From Gammaproteobacteria bacterium (GTDB taxonomy: Bacteria > Pseudomonadota > Gammaproteobacteria > Pseudomonadales > Pseudohongiellaceae): DNA of 64,000 nucleotides. The DNA lies in assembly GCA_021773355.1 (NCBI GenBank), contig JAJFKE010000050.1:248001-312000 (forward strand). The letters are read 5' to 3'. Of the stretch, positions 9,382 through 18,468 are shown one piece after another (within the stretch, counting starts at the first letter, position 1; each line of letters starts with the position of its first letter). The translations under genes and the position numbers were made by a program. Under the pieces are notes generated by a model that made no database searches, was not told the DNA's origin, and saw only the letters and a list, made by a program, of their open reading frames with translations.

Positions 9382-10071
9382 ATGAGTCATACGATGCGCG
9401 TTATATTGATTGAAGACGATGTAAAAATTGCCTCTTTTGTAATCAAAGGTTTAAAAGAAGCCGGCTACATTGTTGATCATTACATAAACGGTAGTGAGGG
9501 ATTAGCGGCTGCGAAACAAGAGTCCTATGATGCCGGGATTATAGATATTATGTTACCGGGCATGGATGGCCTAAGTATCATTGATGAGCTACGAAGTAAT
9601 AATATCAATCTGCCAGTATTGATACTGAGTGCAAAGCGTTCGGTAGATGATCGAGTTAAAGGCTTCGATAGAGGCGGCGATGACTATCTTACTAAACCCT
9701 TCGCCTTCTCTGAATTGCTCGCTCGCTTGCAGGCGCTCATTAGACGAGCCAATCATATTGTCGAACCTAATAACCTGACAGTGCACGACCTCAGCATCGA
9801 CATTAGAACACGCAAAGTAAAACGCGGTGAAAAGAAGATTATATTACAACCCCGCGAGTTCAGTTTACTCGAATACTTAATGCGCAACGCCGAACGCATT
9901 GTGTCTAAATCCATGATTATGGAACATGTTTGGGACTATAACTTCGATCCGCACACGAATGTCGTTGAAGCTAGAGTTTGTCGATTGCGAGAGAAGATCG
10001 ACAAAGATTTTGAAATTCCTCTTATACATACGATTCGTGGCGTAGGCTATGTTCTTAAGCACGATGTATAA
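9382..10071 (+). CDS. OmpR/PhoB-family response regulator
   Basis: This DNA-binding response regulator has 229 residues. The receiver domain is N-terminal, with the acidic pair in LIEDDVKIA, the phospho-acceptor Asp55 in [11 protein letters not shown], and the conserved Lys in [10 protein letters not shown]. The winged-helix domain follows from about residue 135 ([15 protein letters not shown] and [14 protein letters not shown]) and ends in the family-typical [12 protein letters not shown] second ATG lies four codons in (9394), but the AAAGAGA upstream favours 9382. It overlaps the start of the histidine kinase by 8 bases, so the two are translationally coupled. Likely targets are the neighbouring barrel gene and the secreted-protein gene, which share an inverted repeat. 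Confidence 0.93.
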   Translation: MSHTMRVILIEDDVKIASFVIKGLKEAGYIVDHYINGSEGLAAAKQESYDAGIIDIMLPGMDGLSIIDELRSNNINLPVLILSAKRSVDDRVKGFDRGGDDYLTKPFAFSELLARLQALIRRANHIVEPNNLTVHDLSIDIRTRKVKRGEKKIILQPREFSLLEYLMRNAERIVSKSMIMEHVWDYNFDPHTNVVEARVCRLREKIDKDFEIPLIHTIRGVGYVLKHDV

Positions 10072-11455
10072 ACCACCCTCATTAGCAGGCCGTCTGACCG
10101 TCTGGTACACACTGGTATCGACGAGTCTATTTGCTTTGACAATCGCTTTGATTTATTTCCTAACAGCAGCAGCGCTTCTCAATCAAGTGGATGAAGACCT
10201 GGAAGAAGATGTGGCTGAATTCAACTTTATACTAAGGGAACAAGGACTGGAAGGTTTATGGGCGGACCTGCGCCAGGAAGCAGAGGCCGACGGTTCCTCC
10301 CAGATTTTGTTCAGACTGTATAACGACCAAGGCGAGATAATTCGCAACAGCGATGATGGTCACTGGGCTGAATATCTGCCCGACCCGGATTTTCAATATA
10401 GTTTGGACTCCGAATTCGTGGTTGAAGGTATACATTTACCACAACACGAATTTCCTGCCCGGACCATCTATGGAAATCTGGCGGCAACAGACAGAAATTA
10501 CATGATACAGATTACCGAGTCTCTTGAAGAACGTGCCGATGTATTGGAGATATTCCAACTTACTTCTCTCTTCAGTTTGCCATTTTTAATTCTGTTCTCA
10601 TTATCGGCTGGCTGGTTCATGTCCAGGAAGTCTTTAGCGGGGGTGGAACAAGTTACCAACACAGCGATCGATATTAGCAATGGTGCTCTTGGCGAGAGAG
10701 TCAATTTGTCCAATCAAGGAGTGGAAATAGATCGCCTGGCAGAAACATTTAATAGCATGTTGGATAAGATCCAGCTTCTCATTCGTGGCATGCGTGAGAT
10801 GAATGACAATATCGCCCACGACCTGAAGAGCCCCTTGGCGAGGATTAGAGGCATTGCCGAAACTACCCTAACCGGCGATCAATCCAACGGCCAGTATCAG
10901 CAGCTCGCAGGTAGCACTATCGAAGAGTGTGATCGCTTGTTGCATTTAATCAACACCATGCTGGATTTGGCCGAGACCGAAGCTGGACTTACTCCCACCA
11001 TGGAAGCCTTGAACCTGAGCGAACTGATTGATGATGCCTGCGATCTTTACCAACCACTTGCCACAGAAAATGGGCTGGTTTTGGAAAGCAATCTGATCGA
11101 TAAAATTATTATCAATGGCAATAAACAATTTCTGCAGAGACTGATTAGCAATTTGCTGGATAATGCCATTAAGTACACTCCCTCTGGCGGGAGGATAAAT
11201 ATCGATCAAGAAATTGTAGGCTCTGATGTGCTAATCCGTATCGCAGACACAGGAATGGGTATTAGTCAGGAAGATCTGCCCAATATATTCGAGCGCTTCT
11301 ACCGCTGCGATCAAAGCAGAAGCAAACCCGGAACTGGGCTTGGTTTATGCCTGGCGCTGGCAATCGCTAAAGCCCACTGGGGAAATATCTCAGTAAAAAG
11401 CACCATAGACGAAGGCACACAGTTCACAGTCTCTCTACCCATGGGGGCTAACTAG
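10064..11455 (+). CDS. Sensor histidine kinase (HAMP–HisKA–HATPase)
   Basis: This inner-membrane sensor kinase is partner to the regulator just upstream. A first membrane segment lies near residues 14–38. A periplasmic domain of about 125 residues rich in acidic groups follows. A second membrane segment lies near residues 165–185, then a HAMP linker. The phospho-acceptor His252 is in [16 protein letters not shown]. The ATP-binding boxes are [16 protein letters not shown] and [10 protein letters not shown] use the ATG at 10064 that overlaps the regulator's stop; an ATG five codons earlier (10049) is also possible. The signal sensed cannot be deduced. Confidence 0.92.
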   Translation: MYKPPSLAGRLTVWYTLVSTSLFALTIALIYFLTAAALLNQVDEDLEEDVAEFNFILREQGLEGLWADLRQEAEADGSSQILFRLYNDQGEIIRNSDDGHWAEYLPDPDFQYSLDSEFVVEGIHLPQHEFPARTIYGNLAATDRNYMIQITESLEERADVLEIFQLTSLFSLPFLILFSLSAGWFMSRKSLAGVEQVTNTAIDISNGALGERVNLSNQGVEIDRLAETFNSMLDKIQLLIRGMREMNDNIAHDLKSPLARIRGIAETTLTGDQSNGQYQQLAGSTIEECDRLLHLINTMLDLAETEAGLTPTMEALNLSELIDDACDLYQPLATENGLVLESNLIDKIIINGNKQFLQRLISNLLDNAIKYTPSGGRINIDQEIVGSDVLIRIADTGMGISQEDLPNIFERFYRCDQSRSKPGTGLGLCLALAIAKAHWGNISVKSTIDEGTQFTVSLPMGAN

Positions 11456-11514
11456 CTCCCGAAACTGAGTTACAGCACTTGTTTTCCATCTATTGATGGT
11501 TTCTGACATACTAG

Positions 11515-11541
11515 CTCAGGTATTTCTCTGCTGAGTTTTTT
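11515..11541 (+). terminator. Weak terminator-like hairpin before the ABC gene
   Basis: A short CTCAG/CTGAG stem (11515–11519 with 11531–11535) is followed directly by six T. It ends three bases before the ATG of the downstream ATPase. It could end the kinase transcript, or hide the start region of the ATPase, which has no clear ribosome-binding site. Confidence 0.35.
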
Positions 11542-11543
11542 AG

Positions 11544-12530
11544 ATGGATCATGTCGCTGTTAACGCTATTCCTTGCGCCGAAATTGATTCGGTTCTAAGT
11601 CTACAAAACGTCATTAAAACCTACGGCGATTTCACCGCGGTGGACGATATTAGTCTGTCGATTCCGAAAGGCTCAATCTATGGTTTTTTGGGTCCAAACG
11701 GCGCAGGCAAGACCACTACTATTCGCATGATTCTGGAGATAATAAAACCGACTAGCGGCAACATCAGTGTACTCGGTCATCCTTCTGCTCTGGATGTTCG
11801 CAATCGCGTCGGCTATCTGCCAGAAGAAAAGGGTCTCTACAAGAAGATGAAGGTTTGGGCCCTTATTCAATACTTTGCCATGTTGAAAGGCATGAAAAAA
11901 CAAGACGCAAAAGAGCAGGCATGGCATCTGCTGGAAAAATACGGCTTAAAAGATTTTGCCGAATCGAAGGTTGAATCTCTATCCAAGGGCATGGGACAAA
12001 AGGTTCAAGTGCTCTCCGCAGTGGCACACGAACCCGAGTTAGTCATTCTGGATGAACCTTTTTCTGGCCTTGATCCCGTCAATCAGTCTGTATTGGAAGA
12101 ACTTATAACCGACATGGCCGACAACGGCCAGACTGTAATTTTTTCTACGCATGTGATGCAACACGCCGAACGTCTCTGTGATCACATTCTGTTAATAGCA
12201 AAAGGGCGCAAAGTGTTTGATGGCACAGTTGCTGAAGCCAAGGCAACTATACCCAGGCGTGTGACTCTCGAAACTTCAGATGACATTGCATCACTGAATT
12301 CACTCGATGGTGTTGCCGAAATTATTCAAGTGGAGCCATCAGATACTACCGAGCAAAACAAGCCGCAGTGGCAGTTACAAATTAGCGAACAGCTAAATCC
12401 ACAAGACATTTTGCGCACCTGTTTCGAACGCAATATTTCCCTAAGCCGATTCGAATTCACCGAACCCAGCCTGCACGATGTATTTGTTCATCTTGTAGGC
12501 GACGATGCTAGAGAGCATGCATTCAGATGA
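11544..12530 (+). CDS. ABC transporter ATP-binding protein, NatA-like
   Basis: This 328-residue ATPase belongs to the exporter class that pairs with ABC-2 permeases. It has Walker A (GPNGAGKTTT) near residue 51, a variant signature LSKGMGQKVQ in place of LSGGQ, and Walker B with LVILDEPFSGLDP. A C-terminal extension of about 100 residues follows the ATPase core. The variant signature and the split permease partner are typical of NatA-type proteins. The coding end overlaps the permease start by 4 bases (ATGA), indicating coupled translation. The start at 11544 has no obvious Shine-Dalgarno but no later in-frame ATG precedes the ATPase fold. Substrate is unknown; sodium is only a family-level possibility. 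Confidence 0.88.
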   Translation: MDHVAVNAIPCAEIDSVLSLQNVIKTYGDFTAVDDISLSIPKGSIYGFLGPNGAGKTTTIRMILEIIKPTSGNISVLGHPSALDVRNRVGYLPEEKGLYKKMKVWALIQYFAMLKGMKKQDAKEQAWHLLEKYGLKDFAESKVESLSKGMGQKVQVLSAVAHEPELVILDEPFSGLDPVNQSVLEELITDMADNGQTVIFSTHVMQHAERLCDHILLIAKGRKVFDGTVAEAKATIPRRVTLETSDDIASLNSLDGVAEIIQVEPSDTTEQNKPQWQLQISEQLNPQDILRTCFERNISLSRFEFTEPSLHDVFVHLVGDDAREHAFR

Positions 12531-14107
12531 ATATGATCCGCTTGATCGCCTGGCGCGAGTATATGGAGAACGTAAAGACCAAGGGTTTCTGGGTAGGAAT
12601 CATGATTTTCCCGATTATTTTTACCGGCATGTATTTTCTGCAAACCGCACTCTCCAATGCGACACCGACCCGTTACTATATTTTTATCGATCAGTCGGGC
12701 CAGTACCAACAGGCTGTTGATACAGCAATCGAAAGAGATCATCAGCAACGAATACTGCGAGAGTTTGTCAGCTACTTACTGGAAAATCGCAAGGAGACTG
12801 ATTTGGAGTTTACCGCAGCCGCGGGAAGTAGCGCTGCTGATCAACTGATAGATAGCGCCGATGCGGACGAAGTAGCGGCTCTTGAACAATGGCTAGACAG
12901 CGGCGGCCTGGATTTTGCTGTGACCATGGCCAGTCCTTATCTACGAGAGAACGTTCCTCCCTTCGAACAACCTTCCAGGCAATTTATCGCTGCCCCTATT
13001 CCCGAAGAAGTAGATAGCACGGCATCACCCACTGAGATTGCAAATGCATTAAGACCCTATCTAAGCGGCGAAAAGAAAATTCTGGTTGAATCCGAAGCAA
13101 ATGATCTGTTCGCACTCATTCTAATTCCAGCCAATGTAAATCAAGACATCTCGCGACCCGGCAATATCCCTCAGGTAGCTGAAGGGCACCGTGGAATACA
13201 ATACTGGGCGAGAAACCTTACTGATTCCCGGCTGCCCGATGCAATTATTAGTAGCGTCAATGCGGAAATCCGAAATCGTGAGTACGTCGATCTTGGGGTG
13301 GACAATCAGATCGTACGAAACGTACAACGCACCAGGATGCCCCTCAGTCAGCTGGACCCCACAGCAGCGGAGGGAGAAGAACAAGTTAGCATGGCGGACA
13401 CCTTTCGACAGTTAGCACCAATTGGTTTTGTGTATTTGATGTTCGTTTCTCTTATGCAGAGTGTTCAATACCTATTGAGTAATACCATCGAAGAAAAATC
13501 GAACCGCATTATAGAAGTATTGCTGGCCTCTGTTACGGCGGGCGAGTTAATGATGGGGAAATTAGTTGGCATAGGTATGTCCGGTCTGACCACTATTGGA
13601 GTTTGGCTGCTGTCTTTCTTCCTGTTCATCACACTTTATCAAAGTAGCCAAACTGAACTGATTGGCCAAATTCTGGATGTTATTCTCGGATCGGAGTTAA
13701 TTCCCTGGTTTGTGTTCTATTACTTTGCTGGCTACGCGCTTTATTCTGGTGTATTCCTCGCCATCGGTAGCCTTTGTAATACATTGAAGGAAGCACAAGC
13801 CATGATGATGCCTATGATCATGATTCAAGTAGTGCCGTTGGCGATGATGGTATTCGTCGTACGCGACCCCAACAACACTATCGTACGCGCGATGTCATGG
13901 TTTCCGCTATTTACACCCTACCTAATGATGAATCGTGCTGCTGCAGACCCTCCCCTCATCGATGTAGTAGGCACTACTATCATGTTGGTACTTAGCATTG
14001 TTTTTGTAATCTGGCTTTCAGGAAAAGTATTTCGAATGGGTGTATTGAGGACTGGTCAGCCCCCGAAATTGATGGAACTGTTGCGGATAATGCGTCAGGG
14101 AAGCTAA
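12527..14107 (+). CDS. ABC-2 type permease, NatB-like
   Basis: This 526-residue membrane partner of the upstream ATPase has a first membrane helix near residues 25–45 (FWVGIMIFPIIFTGMYFL). A large extracytoplasmic domain of roughly 250 residues follows. Then comes a bundle of five or six helices between about residues 300 and 505, including SNTIEEKSNRIIEVLLASVTAGELMMGK, which is characteristic of ABC-2 permeases. The start overlaps the ATPase stop by 4 bases. The gene ends directly against a solitary MITE end (14108). It faces, tail to tail, a minus-strand operon. Confidence 0.88.
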   Translation: MNMIRLIAWREYMENVKTKGFWVGIMIFPIIFTGMYFLQTALSNATPTRYYIFIDQSGQYQQAVDTAIERDHQQRILREFVSYLLENRKETDLEFTAAAGSSAADQLIDSADADEVAALEQWLDSGGLDFAVTMASPYLRENVPPFEQPSRQFIAAPIPEEVDSTASPTEIANALRPYLSGEKKILVESEANDLFALILIPANVNQDISRPGNIPQVAEGHRGIQYWARNLTDSRLPDAIISSVNAEIRNREYVDLGVDNQIVRNVQRTRMPLSQLDPTAAEGEEQVSMADTFRQLAPIGFVYLMFVSLMQSVQYLLSNTIEEKSNRIIEVLLASVTAGELMMGKLVGIGMSGLTTIGVWLLSFFLFITLYQSSQTELIGQILDVILGSELIPWFVFYYFAGYALYSGVFLAIGSLCNTLKEAQAMMMPMIMIQVVPLAMMVFVVRDPNNTIVRAMSWFPLFTPYLMMNRAAADPPLIDVVGTTIMLVLSIVFVIWLSGKVFRMGVLRTGQPPKLMELLRIMRQGS

Positions 14108-14122
14108 GGAGCCTCTGAACAA
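14108..14122. repeat. Solitary MITE end
   Basis: GGAGCCTCTGAACAA is identical to the end of the element at 50908–50962. It is preceded by CTAA, which fits the YTAR target motif and includes the stop codon of the permease gene. No matching inverted end is visible nearby, so this looks like a remnant after deletion of the rest. Confidence 0.5.
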
Positions 14123-14127
14123 AATGG

Positions 14128-14499
14128 TTAGTCTTTTGAACTAAAATTGGCGGAAGAAGAAGGCTGCTGGCAATGAACACACTTTGTCGTCAGTAGGTTC
14201 AGAAAAATGCTCTTCACGTAAAACTGATGGTGACAAACCGGACAGTGGCGCATCGACATATCAATCGCAAACCCCGCATACACGGCCATGTAAATCCACA
14301 TCATTGAATCAATGTTGCGCCCGTTATTGAGCAACACCCAAATGGCCACTATATAAACAGGCAGAGTCCAAAAGCATACGAGTAGTCTGGTACGTGTTCT
14401 TCTGATTCTGCGTAGAGCCTTATAAAAGCCTGGTTTATTAGGGCTATTGGCGTTGCGTTTTGCAGGTGGCTGCTGAGACATGAGACTCATAAAACTCAC
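14128..14499 (-). CDS. Small membrane protein with C-terminal zinc ribbon
   Basis: This 123-residue hypothetical protein has a basic N-terminus and two membrane helices, near residues 39–57 (LLVCFWTLPVYIVAIWVLL) and 65–82. They are followed by a CPVCH-X21-CVHC pair that looks like a zinc ribbon facing the cytoplasm. Three Met codons lie in the first seven residues (MSFMSLM), and the start at 14499 is the longest choice. It is the third gene of a minus-strand run (ABC exporter, LysE, this gene), 7 bases after the LysE gene, so cotranscription is likely. Function is unknown. Confidence 0.65.
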   Translation of the reverse strand: MSFMSLMSQQPPAKRNANSPNKPGFYKALRRIRRTRTRLLVCFWTLPVYIVAIWVLLNNGRNIDSMMWIYMAVYAGFAIDMSMRHCPVCHHQFYVKSIFLNLLTTKCVHCQQPSSSANFSSKD

Positions 14500-14506
14500 T
14501 GTTGGT

Positions 14507-15139
14507 CTAGACTATTACTGAATTTACCGCGTTCCACCCCTGACTTAAACCAATAAATAGCAGAATTCCCGCCAACAAACGGTTCACTAATGTGCTGCTT
14601 TCTTGTAGATGCGCTTTCAAGTAGGTACTGCCTACAACGAAGCCATATAGCGCGAGTAACTTGCCGGCAAAAACTCCCAGCAGAAAGCTTGCCAGATAGA
14701 CACCAATATATTGGAACTCGAAATACTGGCTAATTGTAGCCAGCGCGAATATCCAGAATGGGACTGCCTGGGGATTCAGACCAGCGATTATTAACCCATT
14801 CCTAAAGAAAGAAGAGGGCCGATCTCCGTCGTTCTGCAAAGTAGGTTTGGGCTTGCGTGTGAATATGAATATCGCTAGAGCGATAAATATAAACGCCAGG
14901 AAAAACTTAATTACTACATTGGAATCAAGATAGGAACTGATGAGCATGCCGAAGCAAATAGCAATAAGAGCTTGCAACATTTCAACCAGAGATGCAGCCA
15001 AAGCGATTTCGCTGCCACTGCGGCGATCATAGTCGACGGTGGTTTTTACCACAGCCAGATTAATGGGACCAAAGGGAATAGTGCCGATGAAACAAGCCAG
15101 AAAACCAACCAGCAAATACAGAAATGCACTGTCCATCAT
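14507..15139 (-). CDS. LysE/RhtB-family amino-acid exporter
   Basis: This inner-membrane transporter of 210 residues has about six hydrophobic segments. The N-terminal signature IPFGPINLAVVKTTV resembles the LysE-fold motif, in which a Gly-Pro helix break is typical. Members export amino acids or similar small polar molecules; the substrate here is not predictable. Its start codon overlaps the last base of the upstream ABC exporter's stop (TAATG), so the two are translationally coupled. Confidence 0.83.
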   Translation of the reverse strand: MMDSAFLYLLVGFLACFIGTIPFGPINLAVVKTTVDYDRRSGSEIALAASLVEMLQALIAICFGMLISSYLDSNVVIKFFLAFIFIALAIFIFTRKPKPTLQNDGDRPSSFFRNGLIIAGLNPQAVPFWIFALATISQYFEFQYIGVYLASFLLGVFAGKLLALYGFVVGSTYLKAHLQESSTLVNRLLAGILLFIGLSQGWNAVNSVIV

Positions 15140-16968
15140 TATTGATAGCCCTTGGCTTGTAGCTTAAACAAGGTTGCATACTGACCATCTCGATCCAATA
15201 ATTGTTGGTGGCTTCCTTGCTCCAAAACCTCTCCTTTGTCTAACACAATGATGTAATCAGCCATGCGCACGGTAGAAAACCTATGGGAAATAATAATTGA
15301 GATTCGATTATCAGTGAGCTCACCAAAATGGGCGAAGATTTCTGCTTCCGCTCGCGCATCGATTGCGGCTGTGGGTTCATCCAATATCAGAATGTCCGCC
15401 TGGCTGCGCATAAATGCTCTGGATAAAGCGATCTTCTGCCATTGCCCCCCGGATAGCTCCTTGCCGTCTTTAAACCAAGTTCCTAGCTGTGTCTTATAAT
15501 TCAGCGGCAAATCTTTAACGAATTCTTCTGCCATACCTTTTCGGGCCGCTTCGGAAATTTGATTCTCTTCACCAATATTTTCCACGTCACCGATGCCAAT
15601 ATTTTCTCCTACAATCAGTTGATAGCGAGCGAAGTCCTGAAAAATTACACCAATCTTCTGCCGAATCGCATCAGTATCCCATTCCTGTAAATCCATGCCA
15701 TCAACTGTTATGTGACCTTCGGTGGGTGTATAAAGCCGGGTTAGCAATTTGATCAGCGTTGTCTTGCCACTGCCGTTCTCCCCGACAATGGCCAAACTCT
15801 CTCCCGGTGTTATGTGTAGATTGATCCTATTCAGTGCCGGTGTCTCGGCACCCGGGTAGTAGAAGCTAACATTCTCGAAGCGAATGCCATCTCTAGGCAT
15901 GGGCCCCACAGTTTTGACGCCAGTCTGTTCGGGTACCTTGTGTTCCAGGTATTCGGTTAGGTTCGACAGATAGAGATTATCTTCATACATGCCATTAATA
16001 GAGGTAAGACTATTGGTGACGGAGTTTTGCCCCAGGCGAAATTGTGCAATATACATGGTCATCTGACCAATGGTAATTGAACCTGCGATGGCCGCGAAAC
16101 CAACCCAACCGTAGGCGAAATAGAATGCGGCGCTGGCGAGCAAACCCAAGATATATCCCCAGAATCCACGCCGCAGCACTAGCGATCTATCTTCTTTGTA
16201 GATATTGAGAAATATATCTATATAACGCTGCAGAAATAACTTGCCGAGCTGTAATAGTTTAACTTCCTTTACCCCATCCTCTCGGGTAAGCACCATCTCC
16301 AAATAAATTTGCATACGGCGTTCGGCCGATCGGCGACGGTGAATTCGGAAGGCTTCGCCAGAAAACTTTGCCTCGGCAAGAAACGCAGGCACGCCAGCTA
16401 AAGCGAGCAGCAATACCGCATAGGGAGAGAACTGAAACAGCCATATGCCGATAGTCACCAGGGCGATAATATCTCTAAACAGATCGAAGGTCTTAATGAC
16501 GAGACTCAATGGCCGACTAGATGCTTCTCTACGTGCCCTGACCAATTTGTCGTAGTACTCAGCGTCTTCGAAATGTGCTAGCTCAAGAGTCAATGCTTTC
16601 TCAAGAATCATTACATTAATTTTGTTTCCCAACAACACACGTAATATGGATTGACAGATCGTACTAATTCTTTGCGCACCCGTCATTAGAACTACTAATC
16701 CAGCTTCCAAAAATACGTAGTACAGCGCATCACTACGAAACTGTTCTGCAGAACTACCGTTGTCTTGATAGGCGTTGGATACAACGTCGACGAATAAGCC
16801 CCCTACCGAAGCTATTGCTGCCGGTAGTACACCCGAGACCAACGTGGTCAAGGCCATGACTATTGTCAACTTGGCACTGGTGCTCCAGACGATTTCCAAG
16901 GCAACACCGCTGTATTGAAAAACAGAAACAAATTTCTTAATCGGGTTTTGTGAATCTTGATTATCCAA
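15139..16968 (-). CDS. ABC exporter, fused membrane and ATPase domains
   Basis: This 609-residue half-transporter has a six-helix membrane domain over about residues 30–330, then an ATPase domain. The ATPase carries Walker A (GENGSGKTTLIKLL near residue 390), signature LSGGQWQKIALSRAF, Walker B (ADILILDEPTAAIDAR) and the switch histidine in IIISHRFSTVR. There is no N-terminal C39 peptidase domain, so it is not a bacteriocin-processing exporter. It heads a three-gene minus-strand operon with a LysE transporter and a zinc-ribbon membrane protein. The substrate may be a lipid, peptide or drug and cannot be told from sequence. Confidence 0.88.
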   Translation of the reverse strand: MDNQDSQNPIKKFVSVFQYSGVALEIVWSTSAKLTIVMALTTLVSGVLPAAIASVGGLFVDVVSNAYQDNGSSAEQFRSDALYYVFLEAGLVVLMTGAQRISTICQSILRVLLGNKINVMILEKALTLELAHFEDAEYYDKLVRARREASSRPLSLVIKTFDLFRDIIALVTIGIWLFQFSPYAVLLLALAGVPAFLAEAKFSGEAFRIHRRRSAERRMQIYLEMVLTREDGVKEVKLLQLGKLFLQRYIDIFLNIYKEDRSLVLRRGFWGYILGLLASAAFYFAYGWVGFAAIAGSITIGQMTMYIAQFRLGQNSVTNSLTSINGMYEDNLYLSNLTEYLEHKVPEQTGVKTVGPMPRDGIRFENVSFYYPGAETPALNRINLHITPGESLAIVGENGSGKTTLIKLLTRLYTPTEGHITVDGMDLQEWDTDAIRQKIGVIFQDFARYQLIVGENIGIGDVENIGEENQISEAARKGMAEEFVKDLPLNYKTQLGTWFKDGKELSGGQWQKIALSRAFMRSQADILILDEPTAAIDARAEAEIFAHFGELTDNRISIIISHRFSTVRMADYIIVLDKGEVLEQGSHQQLLDRDGQYATLFKLQAKGYQ

Positions 16969-17003
16969 ACTACACTCGGAGTACTAACTAAAACAGAGGA
17001 ACG

Positions 17004-17037
17004 AAAAAAGGGTCTTAGTTTTGCACCAAGACCCTTT
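17004..17037 (-). terminator. Intrinsic terminator after the methyltransferase-like gene
   Basis: Read on the minus strand, an AAAGGGTCTT stem pairs with AAGACCCTTT and is followed by a run of T. It lies about 47 bases after the stop at 17084, which is the classical geometry. Confidence 0.78.
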
Positions 17038-17083
17038 ACATTTCTGGCTAACTAAAAATTACAAAATTTTTATAATTTACAAT

Positions 17084-17791
17084 TTATAACTTCACAAATT
17101 TAAGTACGATGCGGTCAGTGTTTCTACCTAATGACGGATCGAATGGTCCAACCGAATGATCATCTGCCTCGTTATCCAGAACTTCGCTGGAACCTGCTAA
17201 TACGAATCCAGATTGAAGAATTGCTTTTACAGCTTCATCAAATGCGATTCTGTGCAAAGTGGCATTGTCGGCACCCGGCGTTCCTTCGTGATCAATTACC
17301 CCCAATATTCCGCCGGGCTTTAAGGCACCCATGACCTGACCAAGAATTCCTTGGGCGGCAGCCGGATTGGAATTATGGAAGTCGTGAAAGTTCAATGCAG
17401 TGATGGAGAAATCCACGGAATTAGCTGGGATTTCAGAAATCGGGGTAAGCCACTCATCGACATTAGCCAATCTTGTTGCTCTGGCGGTCGCTGCCTCTGC
17501 GGCTCGGCCGCCGGGGCGATTCTGCATAAGAACCTTACCATTTGGTCCTACCGCATAGGACAAAACTTCCGTATACCAACCACCGGAGGCGTTGATATCT
17601 AAAACAGTCATGCCGGCTTCCAGTCCCAGGAAGTCCAACACTGCCGGAGCCTGTCGGCTGGCGTCTCTTTCTTTATCGGCGGCTGGGCGATCGGGGCTTG
17701 CCATAGCTCTTTCTAGAGCCGCGATATCCAGCGCTGAAGCGCTGCTACAAACCAAGCTGCAAAATGCGAGCAAAGATAATACGGATTTCAT
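17084..17791 (-). CDS. Exported methyltransferase-like protein
   Basis: A Rossmann-type SAM methyltransferase fold is visible (VLDINASGGWYTEVLSYAVGPNGKV, then LKPGGILGVIDHEG). It is of the group annotated as predicted methyltransferases in COG4798. It carries a Sec signal peptide (MKSVLSLLAFCSLVCSSASA), implying a periplasmic location, which is odd for a SAM-dependent enzyme because SAM is not expected there. The start at 17791 follows an AAAAGGG ribosome-binding site and gives 235 residues; a longer frame opens at 17833. It may have lost methyltransferase activity. A strong terminator follows. Confidence 0.75.
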   Translation of the reverse strand: MKSVLSLLAFCSLVCSSASALDIAALERAMASPDRPAADKERDASRQAPAVLDFLGLEAGMTVLDINASGGWYTEVLSYAVGPNGKVLMQNRPGGRAAEAATARATRLANVDEWLTPISEIPANSVDFSITALNFHDFHNSNPAAAQGILGQVMGALKPGGILGVIDHEGTPGADNATLHRIAFDEAVKAILQSGFVLAGSSEVLDNEADDHSVGPFDPSLGRNTDRIVLKFVKL

Positions 17792-17992
17792 AGTAATAAC
17801 CCTTTTGTTAGTTCCTAGTGTTGTTCCTGCCAATTGATTCCCGTGACTGCTTTCGACTGGAAAATCTCGCTAAAAGCGCCTATTTTTATAAACAGGGCAT
17901 AGGAGCATAAACCAAGCACGACATGGAGTACACTGTTAATCGATGAGTCGAAACCTGCCTAAGTGGACGCTGCAGCGGCTGTTTAAATGGGC

Positions 17993-18181
17993 TTAATGCA
18001 GGCGACGTTCAACTTTTAGTTCAGACTCAAAGAAAGCCTTAACCTGCCGCAGTTGGGTGATGTCACCCTCGCTCTCCATTAGCGGCATATGCATTTCAAT
18101 ATCATTGAGGATGTTGGTGATACTGCCCGTATCCAGAGTGCTGAGATCCAGATCGAAGGGGAAATTGGATTCCTTTGACAT
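17993..18181 (-). CDS. Small conserved-looking protein, 62 residues
   Basis: This short acidic protein (begins MSKESNFPFDLDLSTLDTGS) is predicted to be mainly helical, with no cysteine or membrane segment. An AGGGAG sequence lies about 13 bases before the ATG at 18181. It stands alone between a methyltransferase-like gene on the same strand and a divergent exporter operon. I do not recognise the family. Confidence 0.5.
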   Translation of the reverse strand: MSKESNFPFDLDLSTLDTGSITNILNDIEMHMPLMESEGDITQLRQVKAFFESELKVERRLH

Positions 18182-18270
18182 AGCGAATGACTACTCCCTG
18201 TGGTGCTCAGGCCTCGGTATAGCCCGAATTTTCGCACAAGGATAGTATCGACTGACTTTAAGAAATCTTC

Positions 18271-18285
18271 ATAAGAATTTCTTAT
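18271..18285. promoter_or_regulatory. Palindrome upstream of the RND operon
   Basis: ATAAGAA-T-TTCTTAT is a perfect 7-1-7 inverted repeat about 185 bases before the exporter start. The operon's last gene encodes a TetR-family repressor, and such repressors usually bind palindromes of this size, so this is a candidate operator. The link is inferred. A short tandem repeat of GCTCG (18397–18414, about 3.6 units) lies between it and the start. Confidence 0.3.
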
Positions 18286-18468
18286 ATATAGAGTTTTTCG
18301 ATTTTTGCTGGATATAGTAGATATTTACAGTGTTAACTTTACGCGGTTAACATCTGGTATTACACTAACCCCCGAAGTTGGTGAATTCGCTTCTCTGCTC
18401 GGCTCGGCTCGGCTAATAATTACAAGAAAAAGGACAGCTTCGTCCTACCATGTTTGAGGAGTTTCAGG

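Noticed and set aside
15139-16968. ABC exporter considered as the bacteriocin exporter
   Set aside because: It has no C39 peptidase domain at the N-terminus, lies 32 kb away and is in an operon with a LysE transporter.
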